Below, one piece after another: positions 37,688 to 46,112 of a stretch of 64,000 bases of DNA (position 1 is its first letter; every line of letters begins with the position of its first letter). Where the stretch lies: contig NC_007626.1 in the NCBI RefSeq assembly GCF_000009985.1, positions 4,817,789-4,881,788 of the forward strand. The letters are read 5' to 3'. The translations under genes and the position numbers were made by a program. The notes beneath the pieces were generated by a model. The model had not been told where the DNA came from. It saw nothing but the letters and a program-made list of their open reading frames with translations, and ran no database searches. The stretch is from Paramagnetospirillum magneticum AMB-1. Lineage in GTDB: Bacteria > Pseudomonadota > Alphaproteobacteria > Rhodospirillales > Magnetospirillaceae.

Positions 37688-38410
37688 GTGCGGCATCGCC
37701 CTCGTGGGGAAAACATCATCCGGTTCGACAGTGTCGGGCTGCGCTACGGGCTTGGGCCCGAAGTCTTGCAGGACGTCACTTTCAAATTGCCGGCCGGGTC
37801 CTTTCATTTCCTGACCGGGCCATCGGGCGCGGGCAAATCCTCGTTGCTGCGCCTGATGTATCTGGGCTTGCGGCCGACGCGCGGGCGCGTGGTGCTGTTC
37901 GACCGCGACATCGCGGCGACCAAGCGCTACGAGCTGCCGGCGCTGCGCCGCCGAATCGGGGTGGTGTTCCAGGATTTCCGCCTGCTCGACCACATGACGG
38001 CACTGGACAACGTCGCCTTGCCGCTGCGAGTGCGCGGCGTCAAGGAATCCGAGATCCGCAGGCATGTGCCGGAGCTGCTGTCCTGGGTGGGTCTGGCCGA
38101 CCATCTGGGGGCCAAGCCCTCGACCCTGTCGGGCGGGCAGAAGCAGCGCGTGGCCATCGCCCGGGCGGTGATCGGGCGGCCCGACCTGCTGCTGGCCGAC
38201 GAGCCCACCGGCAACGTGGACGACCACATCGCCATGCGGCTGATGTATCTGTTCGAGGAGCTGAACAAGCTGGGCACCACCATCGTGGTGGCCACCCACA
38301 ACGAGCTGCTGGTGCGGCGTTTCGCCCATCTGCCCCGCCTGCACATCGAGCACGGCATGGTCACCACCTTGCACAATGAGCCGGTGGTGGACGATCTGGA
38401 GGCGGAGTGA
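37688..38410 (+). CDS. ftsE: Cell division ATP-binding protein FtsE
   Basis: 240 residues from GTG 37688, chosen for the GGGAGAAG ribosome site six bases upstream and the normal FtsE start (IIRFDSVGLRYG). It is an ABC ATPase with Walker A GPSGAGKSS, signature LSGGQKQRVAIARA, Walker B LLLADEPTGNVD and the switch His in ATHNE. With FtsX it forms an inner-membrane complex at the divisome that drives cell-wall hydrolases. The longer open frame upstream to 37580 lies in a repeat. The stop overlaps the ftsX start (TGATG). Confidence 0.94.
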   Translation: MRHRPRGENIIRFDSVGLRYGLGPEVLQDVTFKLPAGSFHFLTGPSGAGKSSLLRLMYLGLRPTRGRVVLFDRDIAATKRYELPALRRRIGVVFQDFRLLDHMTALDNVALPLRVRGVKESEIRRHVPELLSWVGLADHLGAKPSTLSGGQKQRVAIARAVIGRPDLLLADEPTGNVDDHIAMRLMYLFEELNKLGTTIVVATHNELLVRRFAHLPRLHIEHGMVTTLHNEPVVDDLEAE

Positions 38411-39306
38411 TGCTGTTCCGCCGCCGCCATTCCGATCTGCCCCTGGCCGGCGACGCCACCTCGCGCTTTTTGCCCTGGCTGGTGGCGCTGATGGTGTTCC
38501 TGTCGTCCATGGCGGTGGCGGGAGCCTTCGTCATCGGCGCGGTGATGGACCGCTGGGACCGCGACGTGTCGGGCACGCTGACCGTGCAGGTCCTGCCGGC
38601 GGGAGGCGACCACGCCGACGCGGTGACCGACGAACGGGTGCATTCGGCCATCGACGTCATGCGCAAGGTGCCCGGCGTTCTCTCGGTCAAAGCCTTTGAC
38701 AAGAAGCGCACCCTGGCGCTGCTGGAGCCCTGGCTGGGCAGCACCGAGATGGTGCAGGACATGCCCCTGCCCCGCCTCATCGACGTCACCATCGACCCGG
38801 ACGCCCGCATCGACCTGACCGAGGTGGCGTTGCGCCTGTCGCGCGCCGTGCCCGGCGCCTCGCTGGACGATCACCGAGTGTGGCTGTCGCGCCTCATCAA
38901 CCTGTCGCGCACCATGCAGTGGCTGGCGGTGCTGGTGGTGGTGCTGATCGGCATGGTGACCTCGGCCACGGTGGTCTACGCCACCCGCACCGGCATGGCG
39001 GTGCATCACGGCATCATCGAGGTGCTGCATCTGATCGGCGCCCATGACGATTACATCGCCCGGCAATTCGCCGACCGCGCCTTCGCGCTGGGCATCGGCG
39101 GCGGGCTGATGGGGCTGGGGCTGGCCGTGCCGGCCCTGACCGCCATCGGCTGGGCAGCGAAGCGGCTGGAGGGCGGCTTTCTGCCCAGTCTCAGCCTGCC
39201 GGTGCTGGGCTATGTGGCCATCGGGCTGCTGCCGCTGATGGCGGCGCTGCTGGCCATGCTGACGGCGCGGCTGACCGTCCACGGCACCCTGGCCAAGATG
39301 CCATGA
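38410..39306 (+). CDS. ftsX: Cell division protein FtsX
   Basis: 298 residues. One N-terminal transmembrane helix (about 22-45), a periplasmic domain (about 48-160) and three C-terminal helices (about 172-195, 220-245 and 265-288). This is the FtsX/MacB-like permease plan. The N-terminal part SRFLPWLVALMVFLSSMAVAG and the membrane-proximal RTGMAVHHGIIEVLHLIGAHDDYIARQF are typical. It relays FtsE ATP hydrolysis to periplasmic amidase activators. The stop overlaps the next start as ATGA. Confidence 0.92.
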   Translation: MLFRRRHSDLPLAGDATSRFLPWLVALMVFLSSMAVAGAFVIGAVMDRWDRDVSGTLTVQVLPAGGDHADAVTDERVHSAIDVMRKVPGVLSVKAFDKKRTLALLEPWLGSTEMVQDMPLPRLIDVTIDPDARIDLTEVALRLSRAVPGASLDDHRVWLSRLINLSRTMQWLAVLVVVLIGMVTSATVVYATRTGMAVHHGIIEVLHLIGAHDDYIARQFADRAFALGIGGGLMGLGLAVPALTAIGWAAKRLEGGFLPSLSLPVLGYVAIGLLPLMAALLAMLTARLTVHGTLAKMP

Positions 39307-39923
39307 GCCGGGACGCGTTTCGCCGCCTCGCCGTCGGAATCATGGTGGCGGTGGGCACCCTGCTCGGCGCCTGGGGCGGCGGGCTGCTGTGGTTCGCCGC
39401 CGATCTGGCCATCCGGGTGGAAGACCAGTCCACGGTCACCGACGCGGTGGTGGTGCTGACCGGCGGGGCCGAGCGGCTGAATTCGGGCATCGCGCTGCTG
39501 GAAGCCGGGCGCGGCCGCAAGCTGTTCGTCTCGGGCGTGCACCGGGGCGTCGACCTGCCCGACCTGCTGCGCCAGGCCCATGTCTCGCCCGAGCGGGCCC
39601 GATGCTGCATCGTGCTGGGCCACGCCGCCGACGACACGGTGGGCAATGCCACCGAGACCGCCGCCTGGATGGGGCGCGAGGGGTTCTCGTCGCTGCGTCT
39701 GGTGACGGCGGCCTATCACATGCGCCGCTCGCTGCTGGAGCTGCGGCGTGCCCTGCCCGACGCCACCATCATCGCCCACCCGGTGTTTCCCGATGCCTTC
39801 AAGCGGGACCAGTGGTGGCGCTGGCCCGGCACCGCCCATCTGCTCGCGGTGGAATACACCAAGTATCTGGCGGCGCTGGCCCGACCGCTGATCACTCCCA
39901 AGAAAACCGAGAGGAAGCCGTGA
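39303..39923 (+). CDS. YdcF/SanA-like DUF218 protein
   Basis: 206 residues. An N-terminal transmembrane helix (about 8-33) anchors a DUF218 domain. Typical elements are TDAVVVLTGGAERLNSGIALLEAG, LFVSGVHRG, a DTVGNATETAAWM segment and LVTAAYHMRRSLLELRR. The family covers envelope proteins with a Rossmann-like fold whose biochemical role is poorly defined; E. coli SanA affects the permeability barrier. It is coupled to ftsX by a four-base overlap and to plsC by GTGA. Confidence 0.88.
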   Translation: MSRDAFRRLAVGIMVAVGTLLGAWGGGLLWFAADLAIRVEDQSTVTDAVVVLTGGAERLNSGIALLEAGRGRKLFVSGVHRGVDLPDLLRQAHVSPERARCCIVLGHAADDTVGNATETAAWMGREGFSSLRLVTAAYHMRRSLLELRRALPDATIIAHPVFPDAFKRDQWWRWPGTAHLLAVEYTKYLAALARPLITPKKTERKP

Positions 39924-40651
39924 CCGTTCTGCGCTCCGCCCTGTTCATCGTCTTCACCTGGGTCTGGACCCTGGTGCTGTCCATTGTGTACCTGCCGCTG
40001 CTGGCCCTGCCGCGCAAGGCCATGGGGCCGGCGGTGCGCCTGTGGCTTTGGGGCATGCTGGGGGCGCTGCGAATCGTGGCGGGTCTGTCGTGGGAGCTGC
40101 GCGGACGCGAAAATCTGCCCGCCGGCCCGTTCGTCGTGGCCTCCAAGCACCAATCGGCCTTCGAGACTTTCGTCTTCCACCTGCTGCTGGGCGACCCCGC
40201 CTATATCCTGAAGCGCGAGCTGTTGTGGATACCTTTCTTCGGCTGGTACCTGGCCAAGTCCGGGGTGATCGCCATCGACCGCTCGGCGGGCACCAAGGCA
40301 CTGAAAGCCATGGTCAAGGGCGCCGAGGAAGCGGTGGCCGAGGGCCGTCCGGTGGTGATCTTCCCCGAAGGCACCCGCGCCGCCCCCGGCGCCAAGCTGC
40401 CCTACCATTCGGGCGTGGCCATGCTGTACGGCGCGCTGAAGGTGCCGGTCGTGCCCATTGCCTTGAATTCCGGGCTGTTCTGGCGCCGCCGGGGCTTTGC
40501 CAAGAAGCCGGGGACCCTGACCCTGGAGGCGCTGGAGCCCATCGCGCCGGGTATGGACCGCAAGGCCTTCATGGCCGAGCTGGAGACTCGTATCGAAGCC
40601 GCAACGGATCGCCTGATCGCCGAAGCGCGGGAGCGCCAGCCCGGCCTGTGA
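39920..40651 (+). CDS. plsC: 1-acyl-sn-glycerol-3-phosphate acyltransferase
   Basis: 243 residues from GTG 39920, overlapping the preceding stop as GTGA. It has one or two N-terminal membrane helices and the acyltransferase blocks KHQSAFETF (block I), SGVIAIDRS and VIFPEGTRAAPG (block III). In block I the usual HX4D is HX4E (HQSAFE), a conservative change in the catalytic acid. The enzyme makes phosphatidic acid from lysophosphatidic acid. It ends the ftsE-ftsX-ydcF-plsC operon; a GC-rich hairpin follows at 40665-40687. Confidence 0.9.
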   Translation: MTVLRSALFIVFTWVWTLVLSIVYLPLLALPRKAMGPAVRLWLWGMLGALRIVAGLSWELRGRENLPAGPFVVASKHQSAFETFVFHLLLGDPAYILKRELLWIPFFGWYLAKSGVIAIDRSAGTKALKAMVKGAEEAVAEGRPVVIFPEGTRAAPGAKLPYHSGVAMLYGALKVPVVPIALNSGLFWRRRGFAKKPGTLTLEALEPIAPGMDRKAFMAELETRIEAATDRLIAEARERQPGL

Positions 40652-40664
40652 GGACTTATGCCCG

Positions 40665-40687
40665 GCGGGTGGGCCAAGCCCGCCCGC
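40665..40687 (+). terminator. GC-rich hairpin after plsC
   Basis: GCGGGTGGGC (40665-40674) pairs with GCCCGCCCGC (40678-40687) with one G-U wobble and a three-base loop. The likely end of the ftsE-plsC transcript. No T run. Confidence 0.5.
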
Positions 40688-40856
40688 TGTGGATAAGTCT
40701 GTGGATGCACACGGGGACGGAATCCTTCCCCAGACCCCTTGGCTGTGCAAGACGGGGATAAGTGGAATCAGCCCTATAAGCTCAACGCCTTGTCCTTGCC
40801 CGACCCTGTGGAGCACAAAAAAAGAACATCTCCTTGATTCACGGTCGCCCCGAGTC
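40688..40856 (+). promoter_or_regulatory. DnaA box and GANTC cluster upstream of nrdJ
   Basis: TGTGGATAA (40688-40696) is the exact complement of the DnaA 9-mer TTATCCACA. Weaker matches follow at 40700-40708 (TGTGGATGC) and 40753-40761 (CGGGGATAA). Four GANTC sites, the CcrM methylation target, lie at 40720-40724, 40765-40769, 40836-40840 and 40852-40856. This is the first half of the 409-base gap before nrdJ, which holds no gene. Confidence 0.5.
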
Positions 40857-40884
40857 CTAAAATCAGTCTGCAAAGCCCTGTCAT

Positions 40885-41026
40885 ACCAAATCCCGATGAG
40901 CTGAGCTCAAGGGGATTTGGTTAGGCCCAAGGGGCCGCGCCGCTTATGCGGCGGGAGGCAAGGGCGCGGAGGCGCCCGCCCGCCGATTGAGGGCGATCCC
41001 GATGATCGGTTGCGATCATCGGGATC
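40885..41026 (+). repeat. Structured leader of nrdJ with two strong hairpins
   Basis: ACCAAATCCC (40885-40894) pairs with GGGATTTGGT (40912-40921), enclosing an inner TGAGC/GCTCA stem. Further on GATCCCGATGATC (40995-41007) pairs perfectly with GATCATCGGGATC (41014-41026) around six bases. ATCCCGATGA occurs in both. Smaller GC hairpins lie between. No cobalamin-riboswitch B12 box (GCCACTG) was found. It could be a regulatory leader or a palindromic repeat element. Confidence 0.5.
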
Positions 41027-41060
41027 AGGTAGAAGAGGGCCGGAGGAGAGAGACGGGTCC

Positions 41061-43406
41061 ATGACTCAGGTGGCATCCATTTCCCAGCAGATCTGGGACA
41101 TGAAGTATCGGCTGAAATCCGCCGAGGGCACGGCCCTAGACGGCACCATCCAGGACACCTGGCGACGGGTCGCCCGCAGTCTGGCAGCGGCCGAGGCCGA
41201 CCCCGCCCTGTGGGAGGAACGCTTCTTCGAGGCCATGGAGGACTTCAAGCTCCTGCCGGCCGGACGGATCATCTCGGGGGCCGGGACCGATCGCCGGGTG
41301 ACGCTGTTCAACTGCTTCGTCATGGGCGACATCCCCGACGACATGGCCGGCATCTTCGAGCATCTGAAGGAAGCCGCCCTGACCATGCAGCAGGGCGGCG
41401 GCATCGGCTACGACTTCTCGACGCTGCGGCCCAAGGGCGCCCCGGTCAAGGGCGTGGGTGCCGACGCCTCGGGGCCGCTGTCCTTCATGGATGTGTGGGA
41501 CGCCATGTGCCGCACCATCATGAGCGCCGGGTCGCGCCGTGGGGCCATGATGGCCACCATGCGCTGCGACCATCCCGACATCGAGGCCTTCATCGACGCC
41601 AAGCGCGAGGCGGGCCGCCTGCGCATGTTCAACCTGTCGGTGCTGGTCACCGATCCCTTCATGCAGGCGGTCAAGGAAGACGGCCCGTGGGAGCTGACCT
41701 TCAAGGGCGTGACGTATAAAAGCCTGCCGGCGCGCGAGCTGTGGAACAAGATCATGCGCGCCACCTATTCCTATGCCGAGCCGGGCGTGATCTTCATCGA
41801 CCGCATCAACCGGCTGAACAACCTGTCCTATTGCGAAGAGATCCACGCCACCAACCCCTGCGGCGAGCAGCCCCTGCCCGCCTATGGCGTCTGCCTGCTG
41901 GGCTCGCTCAATCTGGCGCGCCTGGTGGACAGGCCGTTCGAGGACGGCGCCAGGCTCGACCTGGATCAGCTGGACCGCTTGGTCCGCGTCGCGGTGCGCA
42001 TGATGGACAACGTCATCGACGTGTCCAACTATCCCCTGGAACGCCACCGCCACGAGGCCCAGGCCAAGCGCCGCATCGGGCTGGGCATCACCGGCCTGGC
42101 CGACGCCCTGATCCTGTGCGGAGCCCGTTATGGCGGCGCCCAGGCCATCCGCCTGACCGAAACCTGGATGGCGGCCATCCGCCGCTCGGCCTATCTCGCC
42201 TCCACCGAACTGGCCAAGGAAAAGGGAGCCTTCCCCCTTTACGATGCCGAGAAGTATCTGGCGGGCGAGACCATCCAGTCCCTGGATTCCGACGTGATCG
42301 AGGCGATCCGGGCCAACGGCATCCGCAACGCTCTGCTTACCTCCATCGCGCCCACCGGCACCATCTCGCTGTTCGCCGACAACGTGTCGTCGGGCCTGGA
42401 ACCGGTCTTCGCCTTCACCTATACCCGCGGCGTGCTGCAAAAGGACGGCACCCGGCGCGAGGAGGAGGTCAGCGACTACGCCTATCGCCTGTTCCGCCGC
42501 CAGCGGGGCGAGAATGCGCCGCTGCCGTCCTATTTCGTCGACGCCCTGTCCCTGACGCCGGGTGACCATGTGGTGATGCAGGCCGCCGTCCAGAAATACG
42601 TGGACTCCTCCATCTCCAAGACCATCAACGTGCCCGAGGACATCTCCTTCGAGTCGTTCAAGGACGTCTACCAGCAGGCCTACGACCTGGGCTGCAAGGG
42701 CTGCACCACCTACCGCCCCAACGACGTCACCGGCGCCGTGCTGGAGGTCAAGAAGGAGGCCAGGCCCGAGAATGCCGACGAGCCGGAACTCCCCCTGGAA
42801 AAGGCCCAGGTCAAGCATTCCGACCCCTTCGAGGCGGGCGGCATCGTCCACCTGACCCAGCCGCTGGACCGGCCCGAGGCCCTGCCCGGCTCCACCTACA
42901 AGGTGCGCTGGCCCGATTCCGACCACGCCATGTACATCACGCTGAACGACATCATCCAGGACGGTCGCCGCCGGCCGTTCGAGGTGTTCATCAACTCGAA
43001 GAACATGGAGCACTTCGCCTGGACCGTGGCGCTGACCCGCATGATCTCTGCGGTGTTCCGCCGCGGCGGCGACGTGGCCTTCGTGGTCGAGGAGCTGAAG
43101 GCGGTGTTCGACCCCCGGGGCGGGCAATGGGTGGGTGGGCGCTATGTCCCCTCGCTGCTGGCCGCCATCGGCGAGGTCATCGAGCGCCACATGATCGCCA
43201 TCGGCTTCCTGCCCGATCCCAAGGCGGCGCGCGAGCCCATCGAAGCCCGTGATCAACGCTATGGGGACGACCGCTATGGCGAGGAGCGCAAGGTGGTCAA
43301 CGGCGAGACCCGCCTGCGCCACTGCCCCAAATGCAACCAGCCCGCCCTGCTGCGCTCGGAGGGCTGCGATACCTGCACCTCGTGCGGCTATTCCAAGTGC
43401 GGGTGA
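41061..43406 (+). CDS. nrdJ: Adenosylcobalamin-dependent (class II) ribonucleotide reductase
   Basis: 781 residues. It reduces ribonucleotides to deoxyribonucleotides, using coenzyme B12 to generate the thiyl radical and needing no oxygen. Key features: FNCFVM with the first active-site Cys, the NPCGEQPLPAYG loop with radical-site residues, SIAPTGTISLF and the C-terminal CPKC...CTSCGYSKCG cysteines for re-reduction. No ATP-cone was recognised at the N-terminus. GGAGGAGAG lies about ten bases before the ATG. The enzyme links DNA synthesis to the cobalamin genes at 13765-19003. A 409-base leader with DnaA/GANTC sites and hairpins precedes it. Confidence 0.96.
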   Translation: MTQVASISQQIWDMKYRLKSAEGTALDGTIQDTWRRVARSLAAAEADPALWEERFFEAMEDFKLLPAGRIISGAGTDRRVTLFNCFVMGDIPDDMAGIFEHLKEAALTMQQGGGIGYDFSTLRPKGAPVKGVGADASGPLSFMDVWDAMCRTIMSAGSRRGAMMATMRCDHPDIEAFIDAKREAGRLRMFNLSVLVTDPFMQAVKEDGPWELTFKGVTYKSLPARELWNKIMRATYSYAEPGVIFIDRINRLNNLSYCEEIHATNPCGEQPLPAYGVCLLGSLNLARLVDRPFEDGARLDLDQLDRLVRVAVRMMDNVIDVSNYPLERHRHEAQAKRRIGLGITGLADALILCGARYGGAQAIRLTETWMAAIRRSAYLASTELAKEKGAFPLYDAEKYLAGETIQSLDSDVIEAIRANGIRNALLTSIAPTGTISLFADNVSSGLEPVFAFTYTRGVLQKDGTRREEEVSDYAYRLFRRQRGENAPLPSYFVDALSLTPGDHVVMQAAVQKYVDSSISKTINVPEDISFESFKDVYQQAYDLGCKGCTTYRPNDVTGAVLEVKKEARPENADEPELPLEKAQVKHSDPFEAGGIVHLTQPLDRPEALPGSTYKVRWPDSDHAMYITLNDIIQDGRRRPFEVFINSKNMEHFAWTVALTRMISAVFRRGGDVAFVVEELKAVFDPRGGQWVGGRYVPSLLAAIGEVIERHMIAIGFLPDPKAAREPIEARDQRYGDDRYGEERKVVNGETRLRHCPKCNQPALLRSEGCDTCTSCGYSKCG

Positions 43407-43408
43407 GG

Positions 43409-43490
43409 AAGGGTACCCGTGCGGGGCTCCCGCCCCGGTCCCCGGTTGGAGGCTATGCCTCCAAACCTCCCTTTTGATTAAGCGGGAGAG
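43409..43490 (-). repeat. Three-hairpin intergenic repeat, inverted copy
   Basis: Contains CGGGGC/GCCCCG (about 43422-43437), TTGGAGGC-TAT-GCCTCCAA (about 43445-43463) and a CCTCCCTTTTGATTAA tail. Read on the minus strand the order of parts matches the copies at 43787-43880 and 50797-50889. It lies between nrdJ and the Hsp15-like gene and may also serve as the nrdJ terminator. Confidence 0.6.
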
Positions 43491-43495
43491 TCTGG

Positions 43496-43777
43496 ATGGA
43501 AACCTCCATCCGTCTCGACAAGTGGCTGTTCTTCTGCCGTTTTTTCAAGTCGCGCTCGCTGGCTGCAAATGTGGTTGAGAGCGGCGGCGTCCGCCTGAAT
43601 GGCCTTCCCGTCGCCAAGCCCGCCCATGCGGTCAAACCCGGCGACCGGGTGAGCTTTCCCGCCGGTCCCTATCTCCGCACGGTCGAGGTTGTCGCCCTGG
43701 GCACAAGGCGCGGCCCCGCCCTCGAGGCCCAGGGGCTTTACCGCGATCTGGGCAAGGAGCGGGCGCCCGAGGAATAG
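43496..43777 (+). CDS. hslR: S4-domain RNA-binding protein, Hsp15-like
   Basis: 93 residues. The S4 domain is clear: IRLDKWLFFCRFFKSRSLAANVVESGGVRLNGLPVAKPAHAVKPGDRV. Hsp15 (HslR) binds 50S subunits that carry a stalled nascent chain and helps recycle them. The E. coli protein is longer (133 residues); this short form with a brief basic tail is common in alphaproteobacteria. GCGGGAGAG lies upstream of the ATG. The gene is bracketed by inverted copies of a three-hairpin repeat. Confidence 0.85.
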   Translation: METSIRLDKWLFFCRFFKSRSLAANVVESGGVRLNGLPVAKPAHAVKPGDRVSFPAGPYLRTVEVVALGTRRGPALEAQGLYRDLGKERAPEE

Positions 43778-43786
43778 CGCGCTCGG

Positions 43787-43880
43787 AGGAACCCTCCGAA
43801 CCTCCCTTCTTTTGAAAATCAAAGGGTGGGACCGGGAGGCATGCCTCCCGGCGGGGCGCGGGGCGGAGCCCCGGTCTCTC
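43787..43880 (+). repeat. Three-hairpin intergenic repeat
   Basis: TCGGAGG-AAC-CCTCCGA, then a CCTCCC...AAAGGGTGGG section around TTTTGAAAATCAAA, then CCGGGAGGCATGCCTCCCGG, then GGGGC-GGA-GCCCC. The same series of parts recurs at 50797-50889 and, inverted, at 43409-43490. It lies between the convergent hslR and aminotransferase genes. Confidence 0.65.
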
Positions 43881-43881
43881 C

Positions 43882-45063
43882 CTACCCGAACAGCGCCCTG
43901 GACGCCGCCGCCGGGCCGGCACCCGGCTTGACCTTTTCGCCCAGCACGCTTTCCAGCGCCGTCAGACAGGCCATGACGTGCCGGGGCGTGGCGCTTTGGC
44001 CCATCAGGCCGATGCGCCAGACCTTGCCGGCCAGGGCGCCGAGGCCGGCGCCGATTTCCAGGCCGAAGCGGGCCAGCAATTGGGCGCGCACGGCCGCCTC
44101 GTCGACGCCCTCGGGCACGGTGACGGCGTTGAGCTGGGGCAGACGGGACTGTTCCGCCACCAGCAGGCCGAGGCCCATGGCCTCCAGCCCGGCCTTCAAG
44201 GCCTCGTGCATGGCGCGGTGCCGGGACCAGGCGGCGTCCAGGCCTTCCTCGTGCAGCATGACCAGGGATTCATGCAGGCCGTAGAGGGCGTTAACCGGAG
44301 CGGTGTGGTGATAGGTGCGCTTGGCGCCGCCACCCCAATAGGCGGTCAGCAGGGTCAGGTCGAGAAACCAGCTCTGCACCTTGGTCTTGCGGGATTTCAG
44401 CGCCTGGACGGCGCGGGACGAGAAGGTGACCGGCGACAGGCCGGGCGGGGCCGACAGGCATTTCTGGCTGCCGGAATAGACCGCATCGGCGCCCCACTGG
44501 TCCACCAGCACCGGAATACCGCCTAGCGAAGTGACGGTGTCGACGATGGCCAGCGCCCCATGGGCATGGGCCAGGGCACAGAGCGCGCCCGCGTCGGATT
44601 CGACGCCGGTGGAAGTCTCGGCATGGACGAAGGCCAGGGCCTTGACGTTCGCGTTGGCTTTCAGCGCCGCCTCCACCTTGGCGGGGTCGACGGGCGTGCC
44701 CCAGGCATCCTCGACCACCACGGCGCGGGCGCCGCAACGCTCGACGTTCTCCTTCATGCGGCCGCCGAACACTCCGTTGACACAGACCACCACGGTGTCG
44801 CCGGGCTCGATCAGGTTGACGAAGCAGGCTTCCATGCCGGCCGAGCCGGGGCCGGACACGGCGAAGGTCATCTCGTTATCGCTGCGAAAGGCCGCCTGCA
44901 ACAGGCCCTTCAGCTCGTCCATCATGCCGACGAAGGCCGGATCCAGGTGCCCGATGGTGGGGCGCGCCTGGGCGGCCAGCACCCGGGGATGGACGTCCGA
45001 GGGACCGGGTCCCATCAGGATGCGCAGCGGCGGCTGGAACGACGTGGCGGGCAGGTTGCTCAT
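43882..45063 (-). CDS. Alanine-glyoxylate / serine-glyoxylate aminotransferase-like enzyme
   Basis: 393 residues of the class V aminotransferase family. The start MSNLPATSF leads to the LMGPGPSDVHPRVLAA block common to AGT1 and serine-glyoxylate aminotransferases. The PLP-binding Lys is in SGSQKCLSAPPGLSPVTFS; DTVTSLGGIPVLVDQWGADA gives the PLP-contacting Asp. It probably transfers an amino group to glyoxylate from alanine or serine. The exact amino donor cannot be told. The ATG overlaps the DUF2125 stop by four bases, so it is the second gene of a two-gene operon. Confidence 0.9.
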   Translation of the reverse strand: MSNLPATSFQPPLRILMGPGPSDVHPRVLAAQARPTIGHLDPAFVGMMDELKGLLQAAFRSDNEMTFAVSGPGSAGMEACFVNLIEPGDTVVVCVNGVFGGRMKENVERCGARAVVVEDAWGTPVDPAKVEAALKANANVKALAFVHAETSTGVESDAGALCALAHAHGALAIVDTVTSLGGIPVLVDQWGADAVYSGSQKCLSAPPGLSPVTFSSRAVQALKSRKTKVQSWFLDLTLLTAYWGGGAKRTYHHTAPVNALYGLHESLVMLHEEGLDAAWSRHRAMHEALKAGLEAMGLGLLVAEQSRLPQLNAVTVPEGVDEAAVRAQLLARFGLEIGAGLGALAGKVWRIGLMGQSATPRHVMACLTALESVLGEKVKPGAGPAAASRALFG

Positions 45064-46112
45064 GATGGCGGGGCTCCGGAACCGGGGGGAGTGATGGGCA
45101 GGGGCGGCAGCTTCATCAGCTTGACCTGCCCGGCATAAAGATTGCCGTCCTGCAGGGTGACGGCCAGGGTCAGGGTGGGGCGGCCCTGGGGGTCGGGACG
45201 CGCCAGGATGGCCAGCAGCATCTCGGCGGCCGAGGCCATGCCCGGCTCCACCATCTTGGCCTCGACCAGGCGGGCCAGCATCTCTTTCCAGCCCCGCACG
45301 CGGGCCGTGGTGGCGATGAGGGGCTGGAGCGCGGGGTCGAAGGCGAAGGTGCCGTCGGCCTCCAGGGTCAGGGGCGGCCATTCCACCACCAGCCGGTCCA
45401 GCTCCATGTTACCGCCGGCATTGCTCCAGGCGGCCAGGGCGGACAGCGGCGGCTCGTCCGGAATGGTGCCCATGATGCGGCCGTCCACCTGCACCAGATC
45501 CAGGCGGCGGCTGAAGGGCAGGTGGGGGGGCAGGCTCATCTCGACGCCGCGCGCCTCCAGGCCGAAATGGGCCGAGGGCTTTTCGTGGCCGGGATCGGGG
45601 GGATTGAGCCATTCATAGGTGATGGCCAGACGCTCGGCCGACAGCGGCCCGGCCCCCGGCTGTTCCAGAATGGCGCGGCCCGCCTCGAACGCGAAGGCAT
45701 GCAGGTCGCCGTCGCCATCCACCCGCAGCCGAAGGGTGGTGCCCGCGCTGGTGACGATCCCGCGCCAGCCGTCGCCCAGGGCCAGTTGGTGGCTGGTGCC
45801 CAGTTCGAGAAGCGGCCCCATGGGGTCGAGGCCGGGAACACGCAACCGCACGCCATCGCTGGCCCAGGAAATCCCCGCCGGCGTGGCAAGGCTGAGCGCC
45901 CCCAGATCCAGCCCGATCTCGGCGGGAAAGCCGAACAGGGCGATGTCCCGGTGCTCCAGACGCCAGCCCTCGGCACGGCGCGAGGCGACGAAGTCCTCGA
46001 CCCCCTTGCGCAATTGCCCCGCCACGTGGAACCAATAGGCGGTGTAGGCGCCGCACCCGGCCAAAACCAGGACGGCCAGACTGAGACCAGCGAGACGGAA
46101 ACGAACGGGCAT
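45060..46112 (-). CDS. DUF2125 periplasmic/membrane-anchored protein
   Basis: 350 residues from ATG 46112. An N-terminal helix (LAGLSLAVLVLAGCGAYTAYWFHVAGQL) anchors it. The following WFHVAGQLRKGVEDFVASRRAEGWRLEHRDIALFGFP is the alphaproteobacterial DUF2125 signature. The rest is beta-rich and ends with a proline-rich tail. An internal VLAGCG could also be a lipobox. The function is unknown. Its start codon overlaps, on the opposite strand, the start of the ChaC-like gene (CATG). A longer frame back to 46175 is open but would lie inside that gene. Confidence 0.82.
   Translation of the reverse strand: MPVRFRLAGLSLAVLVLAGCGAYTAYWFHVAGQLRKGVEDFVASRRAEGWRLEHRDIALFGFPAEIGLDLGALSLATPAGISWASDGVRLRVPGLDPMGPLLELGTSHQLALGDGWRGIVTSAGTTLRLRVDGDGDLHAFAFEAGRAILEQPGAGPLSAERLAITYEWLNPPDPGHEKPSAHFGLEARGVEMSLPPHLPFSRRLDLVQVDGRIMGTIPDEPPLSALAAWSNAGGNMELDRLVVEWPPLTLEADGTFAFDPALQPLIATTARVRGWKEMLARLVEAKMVEPGMASAAEMLLAILARPDPQGRPTLTLAVTLQDGNLYAGQVKLMKLPPLPITPPGSGAPPS

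Noticed and set aside
40688..40761. Replication origin suggested by DnaA boxes
   Set aside because: Only one exact box with two weak ones, no AT-rich unwinding element, and no origin-linked genes. Promoter control of nrdJ fits better.
40652..41060. Cobalamin riboswitch ahead of nrdJ
   Set aside because: The leader is structured and the enzyme needs B12, but the conserved B12 box GCCACTG and flanking core were not found.
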